A stretch of DNA of 52,894 nucleotides from Nocardia otitidiscaviarum NBRC 14405 (GTDB lineage: Bacteria; Actinomycetota; Actinomycetes; Mycobacteriales; Mycobacteriaceae), in contig NZ_BAGD01000076.1 of the NCBI RefSeq assembly GCF_000308635.1, positions 1 to 52,894 of the forward strand, given 5' to 3'. Under the pieces are notes generated by a model. The model did no database searches and was not told where the DNA came from. It worked only from the letters and a program-made list of their open reading frames with translations. Within the stretch, counting starts at the first letter, position 1, and the number at the start of each line of letters is the position of its first letter. Made by a program: the position numbers and the translations under genes. Positions 20,339 through 27,453 of this stretch are shown here, in pieces.

Positions 20339-20403
20339 TAGGTACGGTTTGCATCATACCTCAGACGCCGCTAGCGTTCGAGGTATGACAAACACCGTAC
20401 CTT
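20339..20403. promoter_or_regulatory. Inverted operator pair around the ABM promoter
   Basis: The segment at 20339-20362 (core AGGTACGGT ... CATACCTC) and the reverse complement of 20380-20403 match at 19 of 24 positions. TAGCGT at 20372-20377 lies between them with 7 bases to ATG 20385, so the second site covers the transcription and translation start. The adjacent ArsR protein is the likely binder. Confidence 0.65.
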
Positions 20404-20726
20404 TCGAGGGGATTCCGTTCACACTGGTCGGCTTCGCCCACCCCAAGCAGGACAAGGTCGAGGAGCTGCGCGAACTACTGCTGTCCTTCGTCGCCCCCAC
20501 CCGGGAGGAGGACGGCGCGCTCGAGTACCACTTCCATGAACTCGCCGACGACCCGACCACCTTCGTCTTCTACGAGGTGTGGCGCTCAGCCGCCGATCTG
20601 GACCGGCACCTGGCCCTGCCGCATATGCGGGAGTTCTGGGAACGCCGCATGGACTACCTGGAACGCGACCTCGACATCCACTACCTCACCATGCGCAGCC
20701 CCTACCCCCGCCCGATGGCCGCATAG
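20385..20726 (+). CDS. Antibiotic biosynthesis monooxygenase (ABM) domain protein
   Basis: 113 residues with the dimeric alpha/beta-barrel ABM fold (FTLVGFAHPKQDKVEELRELL, GALEYHFHELADDPTTFVFYEVW, LPHMREFWERRM). Such proteins act as cofactor-free quinone-forming oxygenases or heme-degrading enzymes; the substrate cannot be told. ATG 20385 overlaps a predicted operator, and the transcript is probably leaderless. It forms a two-gene module with the divergent ArsR regulator. Confidence 0.82.
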   Translation: MTNTVPFEGIPFTLVGFAHPKQDKVEELRELLLSFVAPTREEDGALEYHFHELADDPTTFVFYEVWRSAADLDRHLALPHMREFWERRMDYLERDLDIHYLTMRSPYPRPMAA

Positions 20727-20768
20727 GCTCCCGGCCCCGCCCGCTCGAGGGCCGACGGTGGGCGCGGG

Positions 20769-21098
20769 TCAATGGCCCTGCCGCGCGGTCGGATCGGGAT
20801 GGTGGCGACGGTCGCGACGCCACTCGACGTAGAGCCACAGCGCACCGCACAGCAGCAGTGCCGCGCAGCTGAACGCCGCGATCGTCGCCCATCCGGTGAA
20901 TCCGTAGCCCGCAGCCGTGAGCGCCAGGGCCAAGGCCACGACACCCAGTCCGCACAGCACGATTCCCGGCACGTTGTAGCCGTCCTCGATACCCTCACCG
21001 GCGTGGTGGCGAACTCTTCGCGACCGCCGTCCGAGTTCCGTGCGGGCGAAGACCGGCAGCGCCTCCGATCCTGTCCATCGATGTCGAATCCGAGTCAT
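20769..21098 (-). CDS. Small membrane protein with two transmembrane helices (paralog)
   Basis: 109 residues. A basic N-terminal region of about 40 residues precedes two hydrophobic helices at about 44-65 and 71-92 and a short basic RRDRRHHPD tail. It shares the ALTAAG-G and WA-IA---CAA-LL core with the protein at 13539-13859. ATG 21098 has GGAGG 6 bases upstream. It lies directly upstream of cobL-facing sequence and ends near the ABM gene. Function unknown. Confidence 0.72.
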   Translation of the reverse strand: MTRIRHRWTGSEALPVFARTELGRRSRRVRHHAGEGIEDGYNVPGIVLCGLGVVALALALTAAGYGFTGWATIAAFSCAALLLCGALWLYVEWRRDRRHHPDPTARQGH

Positions 21099-21173
21099 GA
21101 GACACCTCCATCGGGGCGGTGGCGAAACGTCCGCCCGATAGCTGGGATCTACCCAGCGTACGGCGGGCGAACC

Positions 21174-22415
21174 TCAGTCGCCAGGTTTGCGCACCGACCA
21201 TTGGGCCACCGGCAACTGCGGTCGCCACGCGGTGAATCCGCCGAGGGGTTCGCCGCGGTGGATCTGGATGCGGCGCAGCGTGCCACCGTGGGTGGCGGAC
21301 AGGGTGAGCAGCAACGACTCCGATTCGGCGGTGACGGCATTGGCGACCAGGCGGCCACCGGGACGCAGCGCGCCCCAGCAGGCGTCGACCAGGCCGTCCT
21401 GGGTCAGGCCGCCGCCGAGGAAGACGGCATCCGGGGCGGGCAGGTCGACGAAGGATTGCGGGGCCGTCCCACGCACCTCGACGCCGGGGACGCCGAGGGC
21501 GGTGGCGTTCGCGCCGATCTGCTCCCGCCGCGCCTCCCACCGTTCGAAGGTGACGGCGCGGCAGCTGGGATGCGTGCGGCACCACTCGATGGCGATGGTG
21601 CCGGAGCCGCCGCCGACATCCCAGAGCAGCTCGCCCGGCGCGGGGGCCAGCGCGGCGATGGTGAGCGCACGCACCTCCGATTTGGTGAGCTGACCGTCGC
21701 CGCCGTACACCGTGTCCGGCAGGCCGGGCAGGCGGCTCAGGCGCACCGCCGCCGGATCGGCCACACAGTCCACGGCCACGATATTGAGGGCGTCCCCGGG
21801 CGGATGCGCCCAGGTCGCGGCCGTCCCCGCGACGATCCGCTCCCCCGGACCGCCCAACTGCTCCAGCACCGTCACCGTCGATTCGCCGAAACCGTTGCGC
21901 GCCAGCAGTTCCGCCAGCCGCGCCGGGGTGTGCTCGTCGGTGCTCAGCAGCAGCACGCGACGGCCGTCGGCGAGTTCGGGCAGCACCGTCTCCAGCCGCC
22001 GCCCCACCGCGCTCACCACCGGCGTCTCGGCCAGCGCCCACCCGAGCCGAGCGCAGGCCAGCGATGCCGAGGACGGCTGCGGCAGCACCCGCAGGGCGTG
22101 CGCGCCGACCAGCCGGGCCAGTGTCACGCCGATGCCGTAGAACATCGGATCACCGCTGGCGAGGACGCAGACTCGTTCCCCCGCATAGCGTTTCAGCAGT
22201 CCGGTGAGGGCGGGCAGCAGCGGCGAGGGCCAGCTCACCCGGGCGGCGCGGCCGTCGTCGGGCAGCAGTGCCAGCTGCCGCGCCGACCCGAGCACCACCT
22301 CCGCGTCGGTCAGCGCCCGCCGCGCCAGCCCGCCGAGGCCGTCCCAGCCGTCCGCGCCGATGCCGATCACCGTGATCGGCTGCGCGACCGGCCAATCCAG
22401 CGCCGCGGCGCTCAT
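21174..22415 (-). CDS. cobL: Precorrin-6Y C5,15-methyltransferase (decarboxylating) CobL
   Basis: 413 residues. Residues 1-205 form the CobE-like C5-methyltransferase domain (ITVIGIGADGWDGL, VLASGDPMFYGIGVTLARLVG). Residues 225-413 form the CobT-like C15-methyltransferase/decarboxylase (LLWDVGGGSGTIAIEWCRTHP, FLGGGLTQDGLVDACWGALRPGG). Both SAM-binding signatures are visible. It acts after CobK and yields precorrin-8X for CobH. Its ATG overlaps the stop of the upstream SDR gene (ATGA), so the two are coupled. Confidence 0.94.
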   Translation of the reverse strand: MSAAALDWPVAQPITVIGIGADGWDGLGGLARRALTDAEVVLGSARQLALLPDDGRAARVSWPSPLLPALTGLLKRYAGERVCVLASGDPMFYGIGVTLARLVGAHALRVLPQPSSASLACARLGWALAETPVVSAVGRRLETVLPELADGRRVLLLSTDEHTPARLAELLARNGFGESTVTVLEQLGGPGERIVAGTAATWAHPPGDALNIVAVDCVADPAAVRLSRLPGLPDTVYGGDGQLTKSEVRALTIAALAPAPGELLWDVGGGSGTIAIEWCRTHPSCRAVTFERWEARREQIGANATALGVPGVEVRGTAPQSFVDLPAPDAVFLGGGLTQDGLVDACWGALRPGGRLVANAVTAESESLLLTLSATHGGTLRRIQIHRGEPLGGFTAWRPQLPVAQWSVRKPGD

Positions 22416-23161
22416 CGCGGCATCCGCCGCCAGACCGACCGCGGCACCAGCCGCATGGCGAGGAACATCAACCGCAGCGCGCCGGGCACCACCGCGACCC
22501 GCGAGCGCCGCCGCAGCCCCGCCACCACGCCGTCGGCCACCTGGTCCGGGGTGCTGGACAGCGGGGCCGGTTCCATGCCCGCGGTCATCCGCCCGATCAC
22601 GAAGCCCGACCGCACCAGCAGCAGGTGTACCCCGCTGCCGTGCAGGGCGTCGGCGAGGCCGCTGGCGAATCCGTCCAGTCCGGCCTTGGCCGAGCCGTAC
22701 ACGTAGTTGGCGCGGCGCACCCGCACCCCGGCGATGGAGCTGAAGGCCACGATCTGCCCGCCGCCCTGGGCCCGCAGCAGATTCGCGAGCACGGTCAGCA
22801 TGCTCACCTGGGCCACGTAGTCGGTGTGCACCACCGCCACCGCGTGCGCCGGATCCCGCTCGGCTCGCGCCTGATCGCCCAGTACGCCGAAGGCCACCAC
22901 CGCGACGCCGATCCGGCCGTACTCGGCCGCCACCTTCTCCAGCAGCGGCTGATGGCCCGCCGTATCGTCGGCATCGAATTCCACCGCGTGCACGGCGGCG
23001 GCGCCCGCGGCGGTGAGCGCGCGCCGCTCCTCGTCGAGATCGCCGCTGCGGCGCGCGGCCAGCACCACGACCCGCCCGGGTGCGAGCCGCCGTGCCACGG
23101 CCACCCCGATCTCACTGCGCCCACCCAGCACCAGCACCACGCCATCGTCGATCTCGGCCAT
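22412..23161 (-). CDS. Short-chain dehydrogenase/reductase upstream of cobL
   Basis: 249 residues, SDR family. The nucleotide site is LVLGGRSEIGVAVARRL at residues 9-25, the catalytic Ser is in AFSSIAGVRV and the YxxxK motif is YGSAK. The overall pattern resembles DprE2-like decaprenyl-phospho-pentofuranose reductases. The same SDR-cobL arrangement is known from M. tuberculosis (Rv2073c-Rv2072c). It overlaps cobL by ATGA. The conserved position suggests a link to cobalamin synthesis or only shared transcription; the substrate is unknown. Confidence 0.88.
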   Translation of the reverse strand: MAEIDDGVVLVLGGRSEIGVAVARRLAPGRVVVLAARRSGDLDEERRALTAAGAAAVHAVEFDADDTAGHQPLLEKVAAEYGRIGVAVVAFGVLGDQARAERDPAHAVAVVHTDYVAQVSMLTVLANLLRAQGGGQIVAFSSIAGVRVRRANYVYGSAKAGLDGFASGLADALHGSGVHLLLVRSGFVIGRMTAGMEPAPLSSTPDQVADGVVAGLRRRSRVAVVPGALRLMFLAMRLVPRSVWRRMPR

Positions 23162-23214
23162 GGCGCTCAGTCTGCCAAAGGGACCGGTGCGGTCCGGCCG
23201 CCGCCCGGAGTTGG

Positions 23215-23220
23215 TAGCGT
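23215..23220 (+). promoter_or_regulatory. -10 element TAGCGT for the biliverdin reductase-like gene
   Basis: TAGCGT is followed by 6 bases and then ATG 23227, consistent with a leaderless start. Confidence 0.5.
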
Positions 23221-23226
23221 CGGACC

Positions 23227-23646
23227 ATGCCGACCCCGCGCCCCGAGCTGTCCGCCGCCGCCCTCGAATTCGTCGCCGAACGCCACCTGGCGACGCTGAG
23301 CACGCTGCGCGCCGACGGCACCCCGCATGTGGTGGCGGTGGGTTTCACCTGGGATCCGGAGGCCGGGGTCGCGCGGGTGATCACCAGCGACGACAAGGTG
23401 AAGGTGCGCAATGTGCGCCGGTCGGGGTACGCGGCGGTGAGTCAGGTGGACGGCCCCCGGTGGCTCACCCTGGAGGGTCCGGCCGAGGTGCTCGACGACG
23501 CGGTGAGCGTGGCCGACGCGGAGCGGCGGTACGCGCGGCGCTACCGGGTGCCGCGGGAGAACCCGAACCGGGTGGTCATCGCCATCAAGGTGCAGCGGGT
23601 GCTGTCGAGCGGCACGCTGAAGAACGGCGGCGCGGCCGCGCACTGA
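23227..23646 (+). CDS. PPOX-fold F420-dependent reductase, Rv2074-like (biliverdin reductase type)
   Basis: 139-residue split-barrel protein (FVAERHLATLSTLRADGTPHVVAVGFTWD, DDKVKVRNVRRSGYAAVSQVDG). It is divergent from the SDR-cobL pair exactly as Rv2074 is in M. tuberculosis. Rv2074 is described as an F420-dependent biliverdin reductase; that activity here is inferred from family and synteny. It is more distant from the two PPOX paralogs at 7.6-8.6 kb than those are from each other. Confidence 0.82.
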   Translation: MPTPRPELSAAALEFVAERHLATLSTLRADGTPHVVAVGFTWDPEAGVARVITSDDKVKVRNVRRSGYAAVSQVDGPRWLTLEGPAEVLDDAVSVADAERRYARRYRVPRENPNRVVIAIKVQRVLSSGTLKNGGAAAH

Positions 23647-23740
23647 GTCGCATCGGGGGCATGTCACTCCGAATTCGCATACCTGCCGGTCCATTTCGCG
23701 AATTTGTGCGTCCCGCCCACTCGGCAGCGAAGATAACTCC

Positions 23741-24400
23741 GTGCGGACGAAATTCTCCTACGAGCTCACCACGCTGACCCATGAGCTCGCCCACATGGCG
23801 CGACTCGCGCACGAGGCCACCGAGCGGGCCACGGCCGCGCTGACCGACACCGATCTGGGCGCCGCCTACGAGGTCTTCGCCCTCGAGGAGCAGCTACAGG
23901 CCAAGCACGCCACCTGCGAGGACAGATCGGTCATCCTGCTGGCGCTGGAGGCGCCCGTCGCACGCGACCTGCGCCATGTGGTGACCGCCATCCAGATCGC
24001 CGACGACCTCAACGGCATCGGCGGCGCGCTCAGCCGGGTGGCCGACAGCGTGGTGCGCCGCCACCCGCTGCCCGTGGCGCCGCCGCACGTGGTCACCCTG
24101 CTGACCGGAATGGCCACGGCCACCACGAATCTGGCCGCCGCCGCGGTGGCGGCCATCGTCGCTCGACCACCCTCCCCGGATCTGGCGCCGATTCCCGCCG
24201 ACGACACCCTCGACCGGCTGCATCGCCAAGTGCTGCGGGTGGTCGGCGACACCAGCTGGGCGCACGGCGCCGCCATGGCGGTGGACGTGGCCCTGCTGGC
24301 GCAGCACTACGACCGCTGCGCCGCACACTGCGTCCGCATCGGACGCCTGATCCGCTTCCTGCACACCGGAATTCCGCTCTCGGCGCAGGTGGAACCCTGA
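23741..24400 (+). CDS. PhoU-like protein
   Basis: 219 residues in two PhoU-type helical repeats (FSYELTTLTHELAHMARLAHEATERA; LLALEAPVARDLRHVVTAIQIADDLNGIGG; LAQHYDRCAAHCVRIGRLIRFLHTG). PhoU proteins restrain phosphate uptake through the Pst transporter and PhoR-type kinases. No pst or phoR gene lies nearby, so a role in phosphate signalling is a family-level inference. The start is GTG 23741. Confidence 0.8.
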   Translation: MRTKFSYELTTLTHELAHMARLAHEATERATAALTDTDLGAAYEVFALEEQLQAKHATCEDRSVILLALEAPVARDLRHVVTAIQIADDLNGIGGALSRVADSVVRRHPLPVAPPHVVTLLTGMATATTNLAAAAVAAIVARPPSPDLAPIPADDTLDRLHRQVLRVVGDTSWAHGAAMAVDVALLAQHYDRCAAHCVRIGRLIRFLHTGIPLSAQVEP

Positions 24401-24422
24401 CGCCGAGCGCGTCCACGGTCCG

Positions 24423-25550
24423 CTAGAGCCGGGTCAGGCCGTGCGGGCGGGTATTGACCGATTCGCAGCCGTCCTCGGTCACCACGACGATGTCCTCGAT
24501 GCGGGCGCCCCACTCACCGGCGAAATAGATGCCCGGTTCGACGCTGAAGGCCATCCCCGCCGCGAGCGGAATGTCGTTGCCCGCCACGATGTAGGGCTCC
24601 TCGTGCACCGACAGGCCGATGCCGTGCCCGGTGCGGTGCACGAAGTTGCGGCCCAACCCGGCGGCGACCAGGCGATCGCGGGCGGCGGCGTCGACGGCGT
24701 GCGCGGTCACGCCGGGCCGGACCGCGGCCACCGCGGCGGCCTGGGCGCGCTCCAATTCGGTGAACTGGGCCGCGATCTCCTCGGACGGTTCGCCGAGCAC
24801 ATAGGTGCGGGTGCAGTCGGAGAAGTAGCCGGGTTCGACCGGGCCGCCGATATCGACGACCACCACGTCCCCGTCGGAGATCACCCGATCGGACACCTCG
24901 TGGTGCGGATCCGCGCCGTGCGGGCCGCTGCCCACGATCACGAAGGCGGCGCCGGTGTGGCCCTCCTCGACGATGGCCGCGGTGATGTCGGCGGCCACCT
25001 CGCGCTCGGTGCGGCCGACGCGCAGGAACTCGCCCATCCGCGCGTGCACCCGGTCGATGGCGGCGCCCGCCCGGCGCAGCGCGTCGATCTCGGTGGCGTC
25101 CTTGATCATTCGCAGCTGCCGCAGGATCGGGGTGGCCGAGACGGGCAGCTGGCGCAGGGTCTCGGCGACGGGCAGCAGGTGCAGGGCGGGCATGTGGTCG
25201 TCCACGGCGGTGCGCGCGCCCGCGTTCAGCACCGATTTCACCAGCGCGTACGGATCGACCCCGTCGGTCCAGTCGACCACCTGCAGGCCCAGTTCGCCCG
25301 CCGCCGAACCGCCCAGCGCGGCCAGTTCCAGCTTGGGGATGATCACCGACGGCGTCTCCCCGGACGCCGGAACCACCAGGCAGGTGAGCCGTTCGAACGA
25401 CTGCGCCCGGGAACCGATCAGATATTGCAGGTCGGGGCCGGGGGTGATGAGCAGCGCGTCCAGATGGGCGGCGCGGGTCAACTCCGCCGCCCGCTCCAGT
25501 CGCGCTCCGTAGACGTCCGCTGTGAACCGTGACTCGTCGTGAGAGCTCAT
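24423..25550 (-). CDS. pepE: Xaa-Pro dipeptidase-type M24 peptidase (PepE-like)
   Basis: 375 residues. An N-terminal creatinase-like domain (residues 1-140) is followed by the pita-bread M24 domain. Metal ligands are visible: the two Asp in VVVVDIGGPVEPGYFSDCTR, His in TGHGIGLSVHEEPY, Glu in FSVEPGIYF and Glu in GARIEDIVVV. It corresponds by order and type to Rv2089c, next to the exonuclease gene. ATG 25550 is used rather than the long upstream extension, which crosses the divergent promoter. It probably cleaves X-Pro dipeptides in the cytosol. Confidence 0.9.
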   Translation of the reverse strand: MSSHDESRFTADVYGARLERAAELTRAAHLDALLITPGPDLQYLIGSRAQSFERLTCLVVPASGETPSVIIPKLELAALGGSAAGELGLQVVDWTDGVDPYALVKSVLNAGARTAVDDHMPALHLLPVAETLRQLPVSATPILRQLRMIKDATEIDALRRAGAAIDRVHARMGEFLRVGRTEREVAADITAAIVEEGHTGAAFVIVGSGPHGADPHHEVSDRVISDGDVVVVDIGGPVEPGYFSDCTRTYVLGEPSEEIAAQFTELERAQAAAVAAVRPGVTAHAVDAAARDRLVAAGLGRNFVHRTGHGIGLSVHEEPYIVAGNDIPLAAGMAFSVEPGIYFAGEWGARIEDIVVVTEDGCESVNTRPHGLTRL

Positions 25551-25558
25551 AGGGTTCG

Positions 25559-25564
25559 ACGTTA
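25559..25564 (-). promoter_or_regulatory. -10 element TAACGT for pepE
   Basis: On the minus strand TAACGT is followed by 8 bases and then ATG 25550, a near-leaderless arrangement. Confidence 0.4.
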
Positions 25565-25610
25565 CCCGTGTCGCGGCGCGACCTCGACACCGTCTGTCGG
25601 CGGCGGGCGG

Positions 25611-25616
25611 TAGCGT
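25611..25616 (+). promoter_or_regulatory. -10 element TAGCGT for the exonuclease gene
   Basis: TAGCGT is followed by 9 bases and then ATG 25626. Confidence 0.4.
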
Positions 25617-25625
25617 CTGGAGACC

Positions 25626-26579
25626 ATGAGCAACCCCACCGGTCCGCTGCTGCTGCTCGACGGAGCCAGTCTCTGGTTCCGCGCGTTCTACGCCATCCCG
25701 GAGAAGATCACCGCACCCGACGGACAGCCGGTGAACGCGCTGCGCGGGTTCACCGATATGGTCGCCGCGCTGATCAAACAGCATCGGCCGAGTCGGCTGA
25801 CGGTCTGCCTGGATCTGGACTGGCGGCCGACCTTCCGGGTGGATCTGGTGCCCTCCTACAAGGCGCACCGGCTCGCCGACGCCGCCGATCCGGAGGTCGA
25901 GGAGGTGCCCGACACCCTCACCCCGCAGGTCGACATGATCCTGCGGATGCTGGAGGCCGCCGGGATCGCCACCGCGGGCGCGGACGGGCTGGAGGCCGAC
26001 GACGTGATCGGAACCCTCGCCACCCGGGAGCGCGACAGCGAGGTGATCGTGGTGAGCGGCGACCGTGACCTCATGCAGCTGGTGCGCGACGACCCGGCGC
26101 CGCCGGTACGGCTGTTCTACGTGGGTCAGGGGCTGGCCAAGGCACAGCTGTGGGGTCCGGCCGAGGTGGCGGCGAAATACGGTGTGCCCCAGCAGAACGC
26201 GGGCCCGGCCTACGCGGATATGGCGACCCTGCGCGGTGACGCCTCGGACGGACTGCCCGGCGTGGCGGGCATCGGCGACAAGTCCGCCGCCACCCTCATC
26301 TCCCGATTCGGCTCACTCGAGGCGCTGCGCGCGGCGGTGGCCGATCCGGCCGCCGACCTGGCCAAGGGGGTGCGCGCCAAACTCGCCGCGGCCGACGACT
26401 ATCTGCGGGCCGCGGCCCAGGTGGTGCGGGTGGTGCGCGATGCCGAGGTGGAGTTCTCCCGGACCGACGCGCTGCCCGCGGCACCGGTCGATCCCGCCGC
26501 ACTGGACGGGCTGGCCGCCGCCTACAACGCCGAGAGCCCGATCAAGCGTCTGGTGACCGCCATGCGCGCCAACGCCTGA
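25626..26579 (+). CDS. 5'-3' exonuclease of the FEN/Pol I type
   Basis: 317-residue stand-alone relative of the Pol I 5'-nuclease domain. Acidic metal-binding motifs are present: LLLDGASLWFRAFY, VCLDLDWRPTF, GLEADDVIGTLA and VVSGDRDLMQLV. A helix-hairpin-helix (DGLPGVAGIGDKSAATLISRFGS) sits at about 210-235. It probably acts on flaps or RNA primers in repair and replication. It matches Rv2090 in position beside pepE. Confidence 0.92.
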   Translation: MSNPTGPLLLLDGASLWFRAFYAIPEKITAPDGQPVNALRGFTDMVAALIKQHRPSRLTVCLDLDWRPTFRVDLVPSYKAHRLADAADPEVEEVPDTLTPQVDMILRMLEAAGIATAGADGLEADDVIGTLATRERDSEVIVVSGDRDLMQLVRDDPAPPVRLFYVGQGLAKAQLWGPAEVAAKYGVPQQNAGPAYADMATLRGDASDGLPGVAGIGDKSAATLISRFGSLEALRAAVADPAADLAKGVRAKLAAADDYLRAAAQVVRVVRDAEVEFSRTDALPAAPVDPAALDGLAAAYNAESPIKRLVTAMRANA

Positions 26580-26591
26580 GCACCGGAACGG

Positions 26592-26637
26592 CGAGAGCCG
26601 GTTCCCAGTGACGCATGTCGCGGGAAGCCGACTCTCG
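26592..26637. terminator. Bidirectional terminator hairpin between convergent genes
   Basis: CGAGAGCCGGTTCCC (26592-26606) pairs with GGGAAGCCGACTCTCG (26622-26637) apart from a one-base bulge and a one-base mismatch. It lies 13 bases after the exonuclease stop and serves the convergent gene on the other strand too. Confidence 0.65.
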
Positions 26638-26688
26638 TACCGGGCGTTCGCGATCGGGGTGTCCGCGATCGACTCGGCTGAAAACGAC

Positions 26689-27396
26689 TCAGCTGGGGCG
26701 GCCGACCTCGTAGGTGCCGTCCTCCTTGGTGACCTTGATGGTCACCTTCTTGTCCTCGCCGCCCACCTTCAGGGTGCAGTCGAAGGTGTTGTCGATCTCC
26801 ACCTTCTGACCGGACGGGCAGCTGACGTCCTTGACGTCCTCGATGCCGTAGGAATCCTTCAGCACCTTCTGCACGCCGTTCTGCACGGCGTTGTTGTCCA
26901 GCTGATCCTTGGCGGTCAGGAAGAACACGCCGCCGATGACCGCGGCCACCACCACGACCGCGCCGACCACCGCCGCGATGATGACGCCGGTCTTCTTCTG
27001 CTGCGGCGGCTGAGCGCCCGGCCAGGGCTGACCCGGCTGACCCGGCTGCTGCTGTTCCCAGCCCGGCTGCCCCGGCTGCCCCTGCTGCGGCCACTGCGGC
27101 TGGCTCTGGCCCCACTGCTGCCCACCGGGCTGCTGCTGGTTCCAGTCGGTGCCGGACTGGCCCTGCTGCGGCCACTGCGGCTGGCTCTGCCCCCACTGCT
27201 GCCCACCGGGCTGCTGCGGCGGCTGGCCCCACTGTCCCTGGGGCTGCTGCTGATCGCCCCACTGCTGGGTGGGCGGCGCGGGCTGCTGCTGGCCGCCCCA
27301 CTGCTGTCCGGGTACGCCACCGGTCCACTGCTGAGTCGGGTCGTGACTACCCTGTCCTCCGCCCGGTGCGTCGTTCGGTCCGTACGGGCCGCTCAT
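26689..27396 (-). CDS. Membrane protein with Gln/Pro/Gly-rich N-terminus and DUF4333 domain
   Basis: 235 residues. Residues 1-135 are low-complexity (QQWGQSQPQWPQQGQ repeats, PGQPGQPGW). One transmembrane helix at about 137-160 (VIIAAVVGAVVVVAAVIGGVFFL) precedes a C-terminal extracytoplasmic DUF4333-like domain (KDQLDNNAVQNGVQKVL, DVSCPSGQKVEIDNTF with two Cys that could bond). It corresponds to Rv2091c by position and architecture. ATG 27396 has GGAGG 7 bases upstream. Function unknown; location between exonuclease and helY is conserved. Confidence 0.85.
   Translation of the reverse strand: MSGPYGPNDAPGGGQGSHDPTQQWTGGVPGQQWGGQQQPAPPTQQWGDQQQPQGQWGQPPQQPGGQQWGQSQPQWPQQGQSGTDWNQQQPGGQQWGQSQPQWPQQGQPGQPGWEQQQPGQPGQPWPGAQPPQQKKTGVIIAAVVGAVVVVAAVIGGVFFLTAKDQLDNNAVQNGVQKVLKDSYGIEDVKDVSCPSGQKVEIDNTFDCTLKVGGEDKKVTIKVTKEDGTYEVGRPS
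27080..27217. repeat. 57-bp direct repeat inside the DUF4333 gene
   Basis: 27080-27136 and 27161-27217 are identical except for one base (27109 versus 27190), with an 81-base period. Each unit encodes the QQPGGQQWGQSQPQWPQQGQ motif, so the period is 27 codons and copy-number change would keep the frame. Confidence 0.85.
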
Positions 27397-27453
27397 CTGC
27401 TTGCCTCCACTCGCGATCGTCGTACTCGAGGAATCAAAGCACAACCGTTGTCA

